Both the position numbers and the translations under genes were made by a program. 64,000 bases of DNA from Streptomyces xanthochromogenes (GTDB lineage Bacteria; Actinomycetota; Actinomycetes; Streptomycetales; Streptomycetaceae). Under the pieces are notes generated by a model. The model ran no database searches. It was not told the origin of the DNA and saw only the letters and a program-made list of their open reading frames with translations. The stretch lies in the NCBI RefSeq assembly GCF_014650455.1, contig NZ_BMUZ01000004.1:655430-719429 (forward strand), in the 5' to 3' direction. This document shows, in pieces, positions 41,632 to 51,228 of this stretch (the stretch's first letter is position 1; each line of letters opens with the position of its first letter).

Positions 41632-42138
41632 ATGGCGACTCCAGCCGCTTCCCAGCCCCCTGCCCAGCCCTCGCGTGGCCGTCCGCTGCGGGCCCGTTCG
41701 GCCTGGTCGGGCGCCCTCATCGGGGTGGGCATCGCCGCCTTCGTCGACGAGACGGTGTTCCACCAGCTGTTGCACTGGCACCACTTCTACGACCGCTCGA
41801 CGCCCGGCGTCGCCCTGGTCTCCGACGGTCTGTTCCACGCCTTCGGCTGGTTCGCCGTGGTCATCGGCCTGGTCCTGGTCGCCGATCTGCGCCAGCGGGC
41901 GGGCCTGGTGCGACGCGCGCTCGTCGGCGGCATCCTGGCCGGCGCGGGGGCGTTCCAGCTGTACGACGGCACGGTCCAGCACAAGCTGATGGGGCTGCAC
42001 CAGATCAGGTACCACGTCGACCTCGTGCCGTACGACCTGACGTGGAACGTCCTCGCCGTGGTGTTCATCGGCGTCGGTGCCGTCCTGCTCCGCGGCGCCG
42101 CGCGAGGCCTCAACTCGGCTTCCGCACAATCGAGTTGA
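41632..42138 (+). CDS. DUF2243-domain membrane protein
   Basis: 168 residues, about four transmembrane segments: [77 protein letters not shown] and [13 protein letters not shown]. Conserved histidines ([23 protein letters not shown]) mark DUF2243. ATG at 41632 after GAGG. Stop overlaps the start of the CtaG-like gene (TGATG). The His-rich helices and partner suggest a role in copper or cytochrome oxidase assembly, but this is inference. Confidence 0.85.
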   Translation: MATPAASQPPAQPSRGRPLRARSAWSGALIGVGIAAFVDETVFHQLLHWHHFYDRSTPGVALVSDGLFHAFGWFAVVIGLVLVADLRQRAGLVRRALVGGILAGAGAFQLYDGTVQHKLMGLHQIRYHVDLVPYDLTWNVLAVVFIGVGAVLLRGAARGLNSASAQSS

Positions 42139-42953
42139 TGCAGCATCAGCAGGACGGCCCACTGGCCCTTCTCGCGGCCGGGCTCGCGGTGGGCGGGGCG
42201 GTCGTCCAGGCACTCGCGGCCGCCCGGCTGCGGCGCCGCGGGGATCGCTGGTCGCCGCTGCGGGACCTCTCCTTCACGGCCGGGGCGGCGGTCCTGGCAG
42301 CGGTCGCCCTCATCGCGCCGCCCGGCGGCACCTTCACTTCCCACATGGCCCAGCACCTGGCCACCGGCATGGTGGCCCCGCTGCTGATCGTCCTCGGCCG
42401 TCCGGTCACGCTCGCGCTGCGCTCGCTGCCACCGGGCGGACGGCGGCGCCTCCTCGCCGTGCTGCGCTCCCGGCCGGTCGCGGCGCTCGCGTATCCACCG
42501 GTGGCCGCGCTCCTCGATGTGGGCGGCCTCTGGCTGCTGTACCGCGGCCCGCTGTTCGCGGCCGCACACGAACGGGCCTGGCTCGGGGCCCTGATCCATG
42601 TGCACGTCTTCGCGGCGGGGCTGCTGTTCGCGGCCGTCGTCTGCGCGCTCGACCCGCTGCCGAGCCGGCCCGGCATCGTCCTCAGAGGGGCGGCGCTGGT
42701 CGGCGCCGGAGCCGCGCACGCCGTCCTCGCCAGGACCCTGTACGCGGCTCCCCCGCCCGGCACCGCCTTCGGCGCGCGCGACCTCGCGGCCGCCGCCGAG
42801 CTCATGTACTACGGCGGCGACCTCGTGGAGATCGCCCTCGCGGCCGTCGTCGGGCTGCGGTGGTACGCGGCCTCCGGCCGTCGCCTGGCCCGCGAGAGCC
42901 GCCGCGGGGCGGGCTGCGAGGCGCCGCCCGCCTCAGCCTCGTACGGTCAGTGA
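42138..42953 (+). CDS. CtaG-like cytochrome c oxidase assembly membrane protein
   Basis: 271 residues, about seven transmembrane segments. [27 protein letters not shown] with its histidines and [22 protein letters not shown] are the caa3_CtaG (PF09678) signatures, and '[16 protein letters not shown]' the C-terminal one. CtaG-type proteins help deliver copper to cytochrome oxidase. Coupled to the DUF2243 gene. Its last 21 bp overlap the end of the convergent NADH dehydrogenase gene. Confidence 0.86.
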   Translation: MQHQQDGPLALLAAGLAVGGAVVQALAAARLRRRGDRWSPLRDLSFTAGAAVLAAVALIAPPGGTFTSHMAQHLATGMVAPLLIVLGRPVTLALRSLPPGGRRRLLAVLRSRPVAALAYPPVAALLDVGGLWLLYRGPLFAAAHERAWLGALIHVHVFAAGLLFAAVVCALDPLPSRPGIVLRGAALVGAGAAHAVLARTLYAAPPPGTAFGARDLAAAAELMYYGGDLVEIALAAVVGLRWYAASGRRLARESRRGAGCEAPPASASYGQ

Positions 42954-44294
42954 GGCCGTGTGCGCACGGACCTGTTCGGGGGTCAGATAGGCGTCCGTGT
43001 ACTCGAAGTCCTTCAAGGTGGCCGCCTTTTGAGCCTGGAAGCCGGTGCGCACGAAGTCGTCGCCCGCGACCGCGTTCAGCATCCAGTTGGTCAGGACCCT
43101 GGTCTTGGCCACGTTGGTGCGCAGCGCGGACCAGTGGTACCCGCGCGCCACCACCTGGGCGGGCAGGCCGCGCAGTTCGATGCCGAGCGGCTTGGAGACG
43201 GCGTCGCGGCCGCCGAGGTCCACGACGAGGCCGAGGTCCTTGTGGATGTAGGGCGCGAGCGGCTGGTTGCGCAGCGAGGCCACGATGTTGTCGGCGAGCC
43301 TGGGGCCCTGGCGCATCGCGTGCTGTGCGGTGGGCGGGCAGAAGGCGCCCTCGCCCTTGGCGAGGTCGGGCACGGCGGCGGCATCGCCGAGCGCGAACAC
43401 GCCGTCCATCCCGGGCACGGTCAGCTCGGGGGTGACCAGGAGCCGGCCCCGCTCGGTCTCCGCGTCGAGGGTGCCGACCAGCGGGCTGGCGGCGACGCCC
43501 GCCGTCCAGATGAGGGTGCGGCAGGGCAGCACGCGGCCGTCGGTGAAGGTGACCTTGTCCGGGCCGGCCTCCGCGATCGAGACGCCGAGCGAGACCTCGA
43601 TGCCGCGCTTCTGCAGGATCTGCAGGGCGGCCCTGCCGAGCTTGTCGCCCAGCTCGGGCATGAGTTTGGGCGCGATGTCGATGAGGTGCCACTTGATCTG
43701 CCGCGGGTCGAGACGGGGGTACCGCTTGATCGCGTTCGTGGTGATCCGCTGGAGGCAGGCGGCCGTCTCGGTGCCCGCGTAGCCGCCGCCGACCACCACG
43801 AAGCGCAGCCGCGAGGCCCGCTCGTCCTCGTCGTCGCTGGCGTCGGCCAGGTCGAGCTGGGAGATGACGTGGTCGCGGATGTACGCGGCCTCCGCCAGGG
43901 TCTTCATGCCGCGGGCGTGCTCGACGAGGCCGGGGATGTCGAAGGTGCGGGTCACACTGCCGGGGGCCAGAACGATGTAGTCGTACGGCTGGTCGAGTGT
44001 CTCTCCGGTGATTTTGCGGATGACGCAGATCTTCGCCTTGGGGTCCACGCCGATGGCCCCGCCCGGGATGATCCGGGTGCGGTGCTTGGCGCTGCGCCGC
44101 AGGGAGACGGCCACCGACTGGGGCGTGAGCACCCCGGAGGCGACCTGGGGCAGCAGGGGCAGGTAGAGCTGGTACGAGAACGGGGTGACCAGGGAGATCT
44201 CCGCTTCTCCCGGTTGGAGGCGGCGTTCCAGGCGCCGTACGCATTCGACTCCGGCGAAGCCGGCGCCTACGACGAGAATCCTCGGTCGTGCCAC
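42933..44294 (-). CDS. ndh: Type II NADH dehydrogenase-like FAD oxidoreductase
   Basis: 453 residues. ILVVGAGFAGVECVRRLER (FAD), FVVVGGGYAGTETAACLQ (NADH) and GVFALGDAAAVPD are the two-dinucleotide-fold landmarks; PPTAQHAMRQG is the quinone-side motif of NDH-2. It passes electrons from NADH to menaquinone without proton pumping; the C-terminus acts as membrane anchor. GTG at 44294 with GGAAAGGA eight bases upstream; the extra 35 codons of the open frame are not conserved-looking. Confidence 0.9.
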   Translation of the reverse strand: MARPRILVVGAGFAGVECVRRLERRLQPGEAEISLVTPFSYQLYLPLLPQVASGVLTPQSVAVSLRRSAKHRTRIIPGGAIGVDPKAKICVIRKITGETLDQPYDYIVLAPGSVTRTFDIPGLVEHARGMKTLAEAAYIRDHVISQLDLADASDDEDERASRLRFVVVGGGYAGTETAACLQRITTNAIKRYPRLDPRQIKWHLIDIAPKLMPELGDKLGRAALQILQKRGIEVSLGVSIAEAGPDKVTFTDGRVLPCRTLIWTAGVAASPLVGTLDAETERGRLLVTPELTVPGMDGVFALGDAAAVPDLAKGEGAFCPPTAQHAMRQGPRLADNIVASLRNQPLAPYIHKDLGLVVDLGGRDAVSKPLGIELRGLPAQVVARGYHWSALRTNVAKTRVLTNWMLNAVAGDDFVRTGFQAQKAATLKDFEYTDAYLTPEQVRAHTASLTVRG

Positions 44295-44440
44295 GGTGTG
44301 CGTCCTTTCCCTGGGACCTGAGAACGGGGACGAGAACTGGGCCCGTCCACTGCCCGAGTGCCCCTGACCGGCGTTCGTCAACATCCCCATAGTGATCAAC
44401 CCGGCGCGGGCGCACCACCGAATGCCGCCACCCGGCCATG

Positions 44441-44490
44441 CGAAACGGCGCCGCCCGGCCGGAATCGCTCCGGTCGGACGGCGCCGTTCG
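44441..44490 (-). terminator. Terminator after the cyclophilin gene
   Basis: Arms CGAAACGGCGCCG and CGGCGCCGTTCG with inner CCGGCCGGA / TCCGGTCGG pairing. It lies beyond the cyclophilin stop on the minus strand. Confidence 0.75.
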
Positions 44491-44505
44491 TGTGCGGGTG
44501 GGACG

Positions 44506-44997
44506 TCAGGCGACGACGCCGCTGTCGCTGATGACGACGGTGGCGCGCGGGGCGCCGCTGCGGGTGCCGAGCGCCTCGATCTTCTTCACGAGGTCCTCGC
44601 CCTCGACGACCTCGCCGAAGACGACGTGCTTGCCGTCCAGCCAGGGGGTGACGACGGTCGTCACGAAGAACTGGGAGCCGTTGGTGCCCGGGCCCCGGTT
44701 GGCCATCGAGAGCAGGAACGGCCGGTCGTGCTTGAGGTCGAAGTTCTCGTCGGCGAAGGTGGCGCCGAAGATGCTCTTGCCGCCGGTGCCGTTGCCGTGC
44801 GTGAAGTCGCCGCCCTGGAGCATGAACTCGGGGATGACGCGGTGGAAGGTGGAGCCGGCGTAGCCGAAGCCGTTCTGGCCGGTGGACAGCTCGCGGAAGT
44901 TGCGGGCCGTCTCCGGGACGACGTCGTCGAAGAGCCGGAAGACGATGCGGCCGGCGTTCTCGCCGTCAATGGTGATGTCGAAGTAAACGTTCTGCAT
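44506..44997 (-). CDS. ppiA: Peptidyl-prolyl cis-trans isomerase (cyclophilin)
   Basis: 163 residues, single cyclophilin domain. [30 protein letters not shown] contains the catalytic Arg (FHR) and Gln residues; [22 protein letters not shown] and [14 protein letters not shown] complete the active site. No signal peptide, so cytosolic. ATG at 44997; AGGA 8 nt upstream, and also a CAGGAT box 7 nt away, so either ribosome site or leaderless start is possible. Confidence 0.95.
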   Translation of the reverse strand: MQNVYFDITIDGENAGRIVFRLFDDVVPETARNFRELSTGQNGFGYAGSTFHRVIPEFMLQGGDFTHGNGTGGKSIFGATFADENFDLKHDRPFLLSMANRGPGTNGSQFFVTTVVTPWLDGKHVVFGEVVEGEDLVKKIEALGTRSGAPRATVVISDSGVVA

Positions 44998-45149
44998 GGG
45001 CCCCATCCTGACATCCGCCGTCCCGCGGCTCGATCCCGGCTCGCCCCACCGCCTCCGCACGACCCGAAACCAGGCCCCGCGCACGGGCGCGGCCCGCGGA
45101 GAATCAGGCCCCTGCGAACCTGCGCTTCTCCGTACGGGCGCACGCCGGC

Positions 45150-46403
45150 TCAGGGGAACAGCAGGGACGTGATCCGGTCCGAGGCGGTCTTCGCGGCCTT
45201 CTTCGGATCGGCTCCGTTCAGGACGGCCGTCATGTACGGCTTGATGGGGTTGTCCGCCTCGACGGCGGGCCACTGCGGCGCGTTGGGGGTGGCCCGGCCC
45301 TGCGCGGCGCCCCTGGCCATCGTGGCAGTGCCGGCCTGGCCCTCGACCGCGGGCGCCAGACTGGACTTGTTGGGCACGTAGTTCATCGTCGTGGCCAGGT
45401 CGGTCTGCCACTTCTCGCCGGTCAGCGCCGCGACGACCTGGACGGCCTCCGCCCGGTGCGGAGTCCTGCGCGGGATGATCAGGTCGGAGCCCCCGGTGAA
45501 GACCGCGCCCGGCTTCGCGTCCGTGGGCCCCGGGATCGGGAAGTAGCCGAGCTTGTCGGCGAGGGCCGGGTTGGCCTTCTGGATGGCCTTGGCCCCGCCC
45601 GGCACCGCGATCATTTGGGCGACCTTGCCCTGGGCGAAGACGCCGGCCTGCGGCGGGGTCTCCTCGTCGGCGTTCTTCGGCCCCTGGCCGAGCGCCTGGA
45701 GCTGCTTGTAGAACTGCATGCCGCGCAGCGCGGCCGGGCTGTCGAGGGCTCCCTTCCAGTCGCCGGTGTCCTCCTGGGCGAGCTGCCCGCCCTCGTCCCA
45801 GACGAATCCGGCCAGCGTGTACCAGTCCTGACCGGCGAGGTAAATCCCCTGGTTTCCGCCGGAGTTGAGCTTCGCCGTGTCGGCCAGCCACTCCGCGCGG
45901 TCCTTCGGCGGCTTGGTGATCCCGGCAGCCGCGAAGAGGTCCTTGTTGTAGATGACCACGCGGTTGGCGGCGTACCACGGAATGCCGTACTGCATGCCGT
46001 CCACGTTGCCGGGCTGGGCGAGGCCCGGCAGCCAGGCGTCGCTGCCCCAGTCACGGATCGACTCCAGGGTCATGTCGAGCAGGCCGCCGCTGGCCGCGTA
46101 CTGGGGGACCTGCGTGTTGCCGACCTCGATGACGTCCGGTGCGTCCTTGCCCTTGAGGGCGGCGTCGATCTTCTCGCCGATGCCGGTCCACTCCTGGATC
46201 CGGACGTCGAGCTCGACGTTCTTGTGCTGCTTCTCGAAGTCGCGCTCGAAGCGCTGGACGAAATCGTCGGACGCGCTGTTGCGCATCAGCCAGACGGTCA
46301 CCTTGGTGGTGTCGTCGCCGAATCCCGGCAGTGTGCCGCAGCCGCCGGCGGCACAGACCGACACCAGCGCGAGCGAGCAGGCAAGGGCGCGATGGATCCT
46401 CAC
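45150..46403 (-). CDS. Orphan sugar-binding lipoprotein (ABC-type, family 1)
   Basis: 417 residues. Lipobox AAGGC at about residue 22; mature protein begins [21 protein letters not shown]_bac_1 pattern: [85 protein letters not shown] and [14 protein letters not shown]. No permease or ATPase genes are adjacent, so it must share a transporter encoded elsewhere. DasA/NgcE-type proteins for chito-oligosaccharides are the closest by style; the upstream dre-like operators support that. GTG start. Confidence 0.87.
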   Translation of the reverse strand: MRIHRALACSLALVSVCAAGGCGTLPGFGDDTTKVTVWLMRNSASDDFVQRFERDFEKQHKNVELDVRIQEWTGIGEKIDAALKGKDAPDVIEVGNTQVPQYAASGGLLDMTLESIRDWGSDAWLPGLAQPGNVDGMQYGIPWYAANRVVIYNKDLFAAAGITKPPKDRAEWLADTAKLNSGGNQGIYLAGQDWYTLAGFVWDEGGQLAQEDTGDWKGALDSPAALRGMQFYKQLQALGQGPKNADEETPPQAGVFAQGKVAQMIAVPGGAKAIQKANPALADKLGYFPIPGPTDAKPGAVFTGGSDLIIPRRTPHRAEAVQVVAALTGEKWQTDLATTMNYVPNKSSLAPAVEGQAGTATMARGAAQGRATPNAPQWPAVEADNPIKPYMTAVLNGADPKKAAKTASDRITSLLFP

Positions 46404-46492
46404 GAAAGGTCACCTTCTGCGTGTGGGCAAGCAGTCATGACCCGACATGGGGGGCAAGCGCGAAGGGCTTGTTCGGGTGTTGCCTCGTGAGT

Positions 46493-46524
46493 TTGGTATG
46501 GACCAATCAGGTGGTCAAGACCCG
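46493..46524 (-). promoter_or_regulatory. Promoter with two DasR-type (dre-like) operators for the orphan binding protein
   Basis: Read on the minus strand: TTGACC (46513-46518), 17-bp spacer, CAAACT as -10. The spacer contains TTGGTCCATACCAA (46493-46507 region), two mismatches from the core TGGTCTAGACCA; a second near-match TGGTCAAGACCC occupies 46512-46523. Same geometry as the chitinase promoter at 51144-51185. Confidence 0.7.
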
Positions 46525-46645
46525 GCGGGTGCCGAACTTTTCCGGCCAACCGCGGACGGGGCGGCGCCGGGCCGCGCGCCGCTGTCTCGCGGAGTGCGGC
46601 CGGGTGGGGCACGGTGGAGTGACGCGACGAGAGGAGAGCACCTCC

Positions 46646-46867
46646 ATGTCCAACCACACGTACCGCGTCAGCGAGATCGTCGGCACCTCCCACGAAGGCG
46701 TGGACCAGGCCATCCGCAACGGTGTGGCCCGCGCGGCGCAGACCCTGCGCAATCTGGACTGGTTCGAGGTGACCCAGGTGCGCGGCCACATCGAGAACGG
46801 CGTCGTCGAGCACTACCAGGTCGGGCTGAAGGTGGGCTTCCGGCTGGACGACGACGCGGAGGTCTGA
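46646..46867 (+). CDS. Dodecin
   Basis: 73 residues, the typical size. MSNHTYRVSEIVGTSHEGVDQAIRNGVARAAQTLRNLDWFEV...YQVGLKVGFRL is the dodecin beta-alpha-beta-beta fold, with the flavin-stacking Trp in LDWFEV. Dodecins store flavin (and in some species CoA) as dodecamers. ATG at 46646 with GAGGAGA ten bases upstream. Confidence 0.95.
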   Translation: MSNHTYRVSEIVGTSHEGVDQAIRNGVARAAQTLRNLDWFEVTQVRGHIENGVVEHYQVGLKVGFRLDDDAEV

Positions 46868-46924
46868 CCTCCGGGACCTCCGGGACCGCGTGCGGCCGGA
46901 GTGCCGATGGCCGGGGGTGCGCCC

Positions 46925-47413
46925 TCAGGTACGGCCCTCGCGCTCCTGGGCGTCCTTCAGCGCGGCACTGGCCCCGGTCCAGCGTGCCCGTACGACCCGG
47001 AATCCGGCCTGCTCGGCGGCGTCGCAGACCAGCTCGTCGTCGTCGACCAGCATCCGGATCTCGCGGCCGCGGCCCAGCCTCCGCAGGATCTCCAGCTTGG
47101 TGAGGCGGGCGGGCCGCCGGTCGTCGTTGCGCCGCATGTGCACGGTGCCGGCCGGCAGGCCCTGCCCGGCGAGCCACTCCAGGGTGTCCCGGCGGCAGCG
47201 CTCGGGCCGCCCGGTGAGGTAGACGACCTCGCACTCCTCGGCGGCCGCCAGGCACAGCGCCACGCCCTCGGTGAGCGGAGGGTCGGCGGGGGCGGCGGCG
47301 AAGAAGGCGTCCCAGTCGCGCGGCCTGCGGTCGAGGTGACGCTGGCGGTGCGAGCTGTCGGCGAGGGTGCCGTCCAGGTCGAAGACGGCGTACGGCCGGG
47401 TTCTGTCGATCAC
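46925..47413 (-). CDS. HAD-family phosphatase, polynucleotide kinase 3'-phosphatase-like
   Basis: 162 residues. Motif I FDLDGTLAD (nucleophile Asp), motif II VVYLTGRPERCRRDTLEWL, Lys in RLTKLEIL and motif IV VDDDELVCDAAEQAGF. The TGRPE...TLEWLAGQG spacing resembles the T4 Pnkp phosphatase domain, but no kinase domain is present. Start GTG 47413 lies 6 nt after TAGCCT, suggesting a leaderless transcript. Confidence 0.85.
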   Translation of the reverse strand: MIDRTRPYAVFDLDGTLADSSHRQRHLDRRPRDWDAFFAAAPADPPLTEGVALCLAAAEECEVVYLTGRPERCRRDTLEWLAGQGLPAGTVHMRRNDDRRPARLTKLEILRRLGRGREIRMLVDDDELVCDAAEQAGFRVVRARWTGASAALKDAQEREGRT

Positions 47414-47419
47414 GCGCCC

Positions 47420-47425
47420 AGGCTA
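47420..47425 (-). promoter_or_regulatory. -10 box (TAGCCT) for a leaderless start
   Basis: Minus-strand TAGCCT 6 nt before the GTG at 47413. Confidence 0.5.
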
Positions 47426-47541
47426 GGGCGCGGGCGGCGGACCCGCGTCGGGCGGGTCCGCCGCGGGCGCGTCACGAGGGGCCGTCCCGCCCCGCACGAG
47501 CCGCACGGGAATCCCCGGGCGGCGCGGACGTTGACCCCTGT

Positions 47542-48594
47542 GTGAGCTCTGTGATCGCGACAACCCGCTTCTCCGTACTCGACCGCTCGCGCGTCCGTGC
47601 CGGGCACGACGGCCCGCAGGCGCTGCGGGACACCGTGGCGCTGGCCCGCGAGGCCGAGCGGCTCGGCTATCACCGGTTCTGGGTGTCCGAGCACCACTCG
47701 GTGCCCGGCGTCGCCGGATCGGCTCCGGCGGTGCTGGCCGCGGCCGTCGCCTCGGCCACCGCCACGATCCGGGTCGGCACCGGCGGCGTGATGCTGCCCA
47801 ACCACCAACCGCTCGTCGTGGCCGAGCAGTTCGGGGTGCTCGACTCGCTCTTCCCGGGCCGGATCGACATGGGGCTCGGCCGGTCGGTGGGCTTCACCGA
47901 CGGGATACGCAAGGCCCTCGGCCGGGGCAAGGAGGACGCCGACGACTTCGGCGGACAGCTGGCCGAACTGCTCGGCTACTTCGACGGGACCCAGCAGGCC
48001 CACCCCCAGGTGCACGCCCGCCCCGCCGAGGGCCTCGCCGTCCCCGCGTTCGTGCTGGCCACGGGCAAGGGCGCCCGGATCGCCGCCGAGGCCGGGCTGC
48101 CCCTGGTCATCGCGAACGTACGGGGCGAGGACGCGATGCTGCGGGCCATCGACGACTATCGCGCCGCCTTCCGCCCTTCGGCGCGGTCCGAGCGCCCGTA
48201 CATCGTGGTCTCCGGCACGGTCGCCGTCGCCGACAGCACACGGGAGGCGCGCCGCATCCTGCTCCCGGAGGCCTGGTCGACGGCGTACTCGCGCACCCGC
48301 GGCGAGTTCCCGCCCCTCACCCCCGCCGAGGACGTCCCCACGTCGACGATGACCGACCGCGAGCGGGCCCTGTTCGAGGAGGCGCTGCGGGGCCAGGTGT
48401 ACGGGACCGAGGAGGAGGTGGCCGACGCCCTGGAGAAGGTCATCGGACACAGCGGCGCCGACGAGTTCCTGGTCACCACGAGCACGTACGACCGCACGGC
48501 GCTGCTGGGCTCCTACCGTCGGCTCGCCCGTCTCGCCGGTCTGGACGCGGCGTCCGGGTCCGAGGACCACGGGCGGCCGACACCTCGGGGCTGA
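47542..48594 (+). CDS. LLM-class flavin-dependent oxidoreductase (luciferase-like)
   Basis: 350 residues. TIM-barrel luciferase family, MsnO8-type subgroup: FSVLDRSRVRAG, AREAERLGYHRFWVSEHHSVPGVAGSAPAVL, IRVGTGGVMLPNHQPLVVAEQFGVLDSLFPGRIDMGLGRSVG. It uses FMNH2 or F420 for an unknown monooxygenation or reduction. GTG start (47542) has no clear Shine-Dalgarno; a second GTG is at 47551. The UvrA-like gene follows after 36 bp with its own -10 box. Confidence 0.9.
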   Translation: MSSVIATTRFSVLDRSRVRAGHDGPQALRDTVALAREAERLGYHRFWVSEHHSVPGVAGSAPAVLAAAVASATATIRVGTGGVMLPNHQPLVVAEQFGVLDSLFPGRIDMGLGRSVGFTDGIRKALGRGKEDADDFGGQLAELLGYFDGTQQAHPQVHARPAEGLAVPAFVLATGKGARIAAEAGLPLVIANVRGEDAMLRAIDDYRAAFRPSARSERPYIVVSGTVAVADSTREARRILLPEAWSTAYSRTRGEFPPLTPAEDVPTSTMTDRERALFEEALRGQVYGTEEEVADALEKVIGHSGADEFLVTTSTYDRTALLGSYRRLARLAGLDAASGSEDHGRPTPRG

Positions 48595-48618
48595 AGATCA
48601 CGGATGCGCGTCCGGCCG

Positions 48619-48624
48619 TAGAAT
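48619..48624 (+). promoter_or_regulatory. -10 box (TAGAAT) for leaderless uvrA-like transcript
   Basis: TAGAAT, near-consensus, 6 nt before the ATG at 48631; no ribosome binding site. Confidence 0.65.
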
Positions 48625-48630
48625 TCCGGT

Positions 48631-50985
48631 ATGCAAAGCCCCTCTGATCCGTACGTCCGTGTCCGCGGTGCCCGTGAGCACAATCTGCGCGGGGTGGACG
48701 TCGACGTTCCGCGTGACTGTCTCGCCGTGTTCACCGGCGTCTCCGGATCGGGGAAGTCCTCACTCGCTTTCGGCACGATCTACGCCGAGGCGCAGCGCCG
48801 CTACTTCGAATCGGTCGCGCCGTACGCGCGCCGGCTGATCCACCAGGTGGGAGCGCCGAAGGTCGGCGAGATCTCGGGCCTGCCGCCCGCCGTCTCGCTC
48901 GAACAGCGCCGCTCGGCGCCCAGCTCGCGTTCGTCGGTCGGCACGGTGACCACGCTCTCCAACTCGCTGCGGATGCTGTTCTCCCGGGCCGGGGACTATC
49001 CGGCGGGGGCGGAGCGCCTGGACTCGGACGCCTTCTCGCCCAACACGGCCGTCGGCGCCTGCCCGGAGTGCCAGGGGCTCGGCCGTATCCACCGCACCAG
49101 TGAAGCGCTGCTCGTGCCCGACCCCTCGCTCTCGATCCGCGAGGGCGCGATCGCCGCCTGGCCCGGCGCGTGGCAGGGCAAGAACCTGCGCGACGTGCTC
49201 GACACGCTCGGGTACGACGTGGACCGGCCCTGGCGCGAGCTCGACCAGGAGGACCGGGACTGGATCCTGTTCACGCCCGAGCAGCCGGTGGTGACCGTGC
49301 ATCCGGTGCGCGAGGCGGGGCGCATCCAACGCCCTTACCAGGGAACGTACTTCAGCGCGCAGCGCTATGTGATGAAGACGTTCGCGGAGAGCAGGAGCCA
49401 GACGCTGCGGGCGAAGGCCGAGCGCTTCCTGACCGCAGCCGACTGCCCGGTGTGCGAGGGCCGCCGGCTGCGGCCCGAGGCGCTGGCCGTGACGTTCGCG
49501 GGCCGCACGATCGCCGACGTCGTCTCCCTCCCGCTCACCGCCCTCGCCGCGCTGCTCGCCGAAGCGGGCGGCGGTGCGACCGCGGACGTGCTCACCGGCG
49601 ATCTGCTCTCCCGCATCGCCCCGGTCGTCGAGCTGGGCCTGGGCTACCTGAGCCTGGACCGGACCGCGCCCACCCTCTCGGCGGGCGAACTGCAACGCCT
49701 GCGGCTCGCCACCCAGTTGCGTTCGGGTCTGTTCGGCGTGGTGTACGTCCTGGACGAGCCGTCGGCGGGGCTGCACCCGGCCGACACCGAGGCGCTGCTC
49801 GCGGTCCTGGACCGGCTCAAGGCGGCGGGCAATTCGGTGTTCGTCGTCGAGCACCATCTGGATGTGATGCGGCACGCGGACTGGCTGGTGGACGTGGGCC
49901 CGCTGGCCGGTGAACACGGCGGCCGGGTGCTGCACAGCGGGCCGCCCGACGCCCTCGCGCGGGTCGAGGAGTCGGCGACCCGGCGCTTCCTGTTCGACCG
50001 CTCCCCCGCGCCGCGCCGCACGGTCCGCGAGCCCCTGCGCCGGCTCGAACTGACCGGTGTGACCCGGCACAATCTGCACGGCGTGGACGCGGCGTTCCCG
50101 CTCGGGGTGTTCACGGCGGTCACCGGCGTCTCCGGCTCCGGCAAGTCCACCCTCGTGGATGCGATCTCCGAACAACTCCCGGGCGTGGGACGTCTGGTGA
50201 GGGTGGATCAGAAACCCATCGGGCGCACTCCGCGCTCCAATCTGGCCACCTACACCGGCCTCTTCGACGTCGTGCGCAAGCTGTTCACGGAGACACCGGA
50301 GGCGAAGGCACGCGGCTACAAGGCGGGCCGGTTCTCCTTCAACGTGGCGGGCGGCCGGTGCGAGACCTGTCAGGGCGAGGGGTTCGTCTCGGTGGAGCTG
50401 CTCTTCCTTCCGAGCACGTACACGCCCTGCCCGGACTGCCACGGCGCCCGCTACAACACCGAGACCCTCGAAGTGACCCACCGGGGCCGCAACATCGCCG
50501 AGGTGCTCGACCTGACGGTGGAGGCGGCGGCGGAGGCCTTCGCGGACACGCCATCGGCCGCCCGCAGTCTGGGCGCGCTGCTGGACGTCGGCCTCGGCTA
50601 TCTGCGCCTGGGCCAGCCCGCCACCGAACTGTCGGGCGGCGAGGCCCAACGCATCAAGCTGGCAACGGAGTTGCAGCGTCGGCGCCGCGAACACACCCTG
50701 TACGTCCTGGACGAGCCCACGACGGGTCTGCACCCCGCCGACGTGGAGATCCTGCTGCGCCAGCTGCACGGCCTGGTCGACGCGGGGCACTCGGTGATCG
50801 TCGTCGAGCACGACATGGGCGTGGTCGCGGGCGCCGACTGGGTGGTCGACCTCGGCCCCGGCGGCGGCGACGAGGGCGGCCGCGTGGTGGCCGCGGGCCC
50901 CCCGTCCGAAGTCGCCGCCTCCGGCACGAGCCGCACCGCGCCCTACCTCGCCAGGGCGCTGGCCGGCGGCACGGGGGCCCGCTAG
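48631..50985 (+). CDS. UvrA-family ABC ATPase, short paralogue (UvrA2/DrrC-like)
   Basis: 784 residues, two ABC ATPase modules: Walker A GVSGSGKSS at about 37 and GVSGSGKST at about 500, signature motifs LSAGELQRLRLA and LSGGEAQRIKLA, and Walker B VVYVLDEPSAGLHP / TLYVLDEPTTGLHP. Zinc-finger CxxC pairs: CPECQGLG, CPVCEGRR, CETCQGEG and CPDCHGAR. Canonical UvrA is about 950-1000 residues; the shortfall lies in the region after the first Walker A where UvrB binds, so it probably does not load UvrB. Such class II UvrA proteins confer resistance to DNA-binding drugs. No drug cluster adjoins it. Confidence 0.9.
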   Translation: MQSPSDPYVRVRGAREHNLRGVDVDVPRDCLAVFTGVSGSGKSSLAFGTIYAEAQRRYFESVAPYARRLIHQVGAPKVGEISGLPPAVSLEQRRSAPSSRSSVGTVTTLSNSLRMLFSRAGDYPAGAERLDSDAFSPNTAVGACPECQGLGRIHRTSEALLVPDPSLSIREGAIAAWPGAWQGKNLRDVLDTLGYDVDRPWRELDQEDRDWILFTPEQPVVTVHPVREAGRIQRPYQGTYFSAQRYVMKTFAESRSQTLRAKAERFLTAADCPVCEGRRLRPEALAVTFAGRTIADVVSLPLTALAALLAEAGGGATADVLTGDLLSRIAPVVELGLGYLSLDRTAPTLSAGELQRLRLATQLRSGLFGVVYVLDEPSAGLHPADTEALLAVLDRLKAAGNSVFVVEHHLDVMRHADWLVDVGPLAGEHGGRVLHSGPPDALARVEESATRRFLFDRSPAPRRTVREPLRRLELTGVTRHNLHGVDAAFPLGVFTAVTGVSGSGKSTLVDAISEQLPGVGRLVRVDQKPIGRTPRSNLATYTGLFDVVRKLFTETPEAKARGYKAGRFSFNVAGGRCETCQGEGFVSVELLFLPSTYTPCPDCHGARYNTETLEVTHRGRNIAEVLDLTVEAAAEAFADTPSAARSLGALLDVGLGYLRLGQPATELSGGEAQRIKLATELQRRRREHTLYVLDEPTTGLHPADVEILLRQLHGLVDAGHSVIVVEHDMGVVAGADWVVDLGPGGGDEGGRVVAAGPPSEVAASGTSRTAPYLARALAGGTGAR

Positions 50986-51143
50986 CGGAGGGGAGCGCGG
51001 AGCGGCCACCCCTTCGTTCCGTCCGAGGGGCCAAAATCCTCCGGCGGGAGTCACAGCCGCGGCCGTCCCCGACGGGACGTCACCACACCGACTCCCTTGC
51101 CCCGCAGGTCAGTTGGGCCCCAAGGCAAAGCGCGCGGAATGAA

Positions 51144-51185
51144 TTGGCCTAGACCCTTGACCGGTCGTTGGTCCAGACCAATCAT
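51144..51185 (+). promoter_or_regulatory. Chitinase promoter with paired DasR-type (dre) sites
   Basis: TTGGCCTAGACCCTT (51144-51158) and TTGGTCCAGACCAAT (51168-51182) are dre-like (core TGGTCTAGACCA). A promoter TTGACC (51157-51162), 17-bp spacer, AATCAT (51180-51185) overlaps both. This is the known direct-repeat layout of Streptomyces chitinase promoters. Confidence 0.8.
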
Positions 51186-51228
51186 GGGGCGTCCGCACCC
51201 TTCTCTCACCCCCCGTCGGAGAGCCCCG

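Noticed and set aside
48760..51054. 764-residue minus-strand open frame
   Set aside because: Antisense shadow of the UvrA-like gene, which has complete ATPase motifs.
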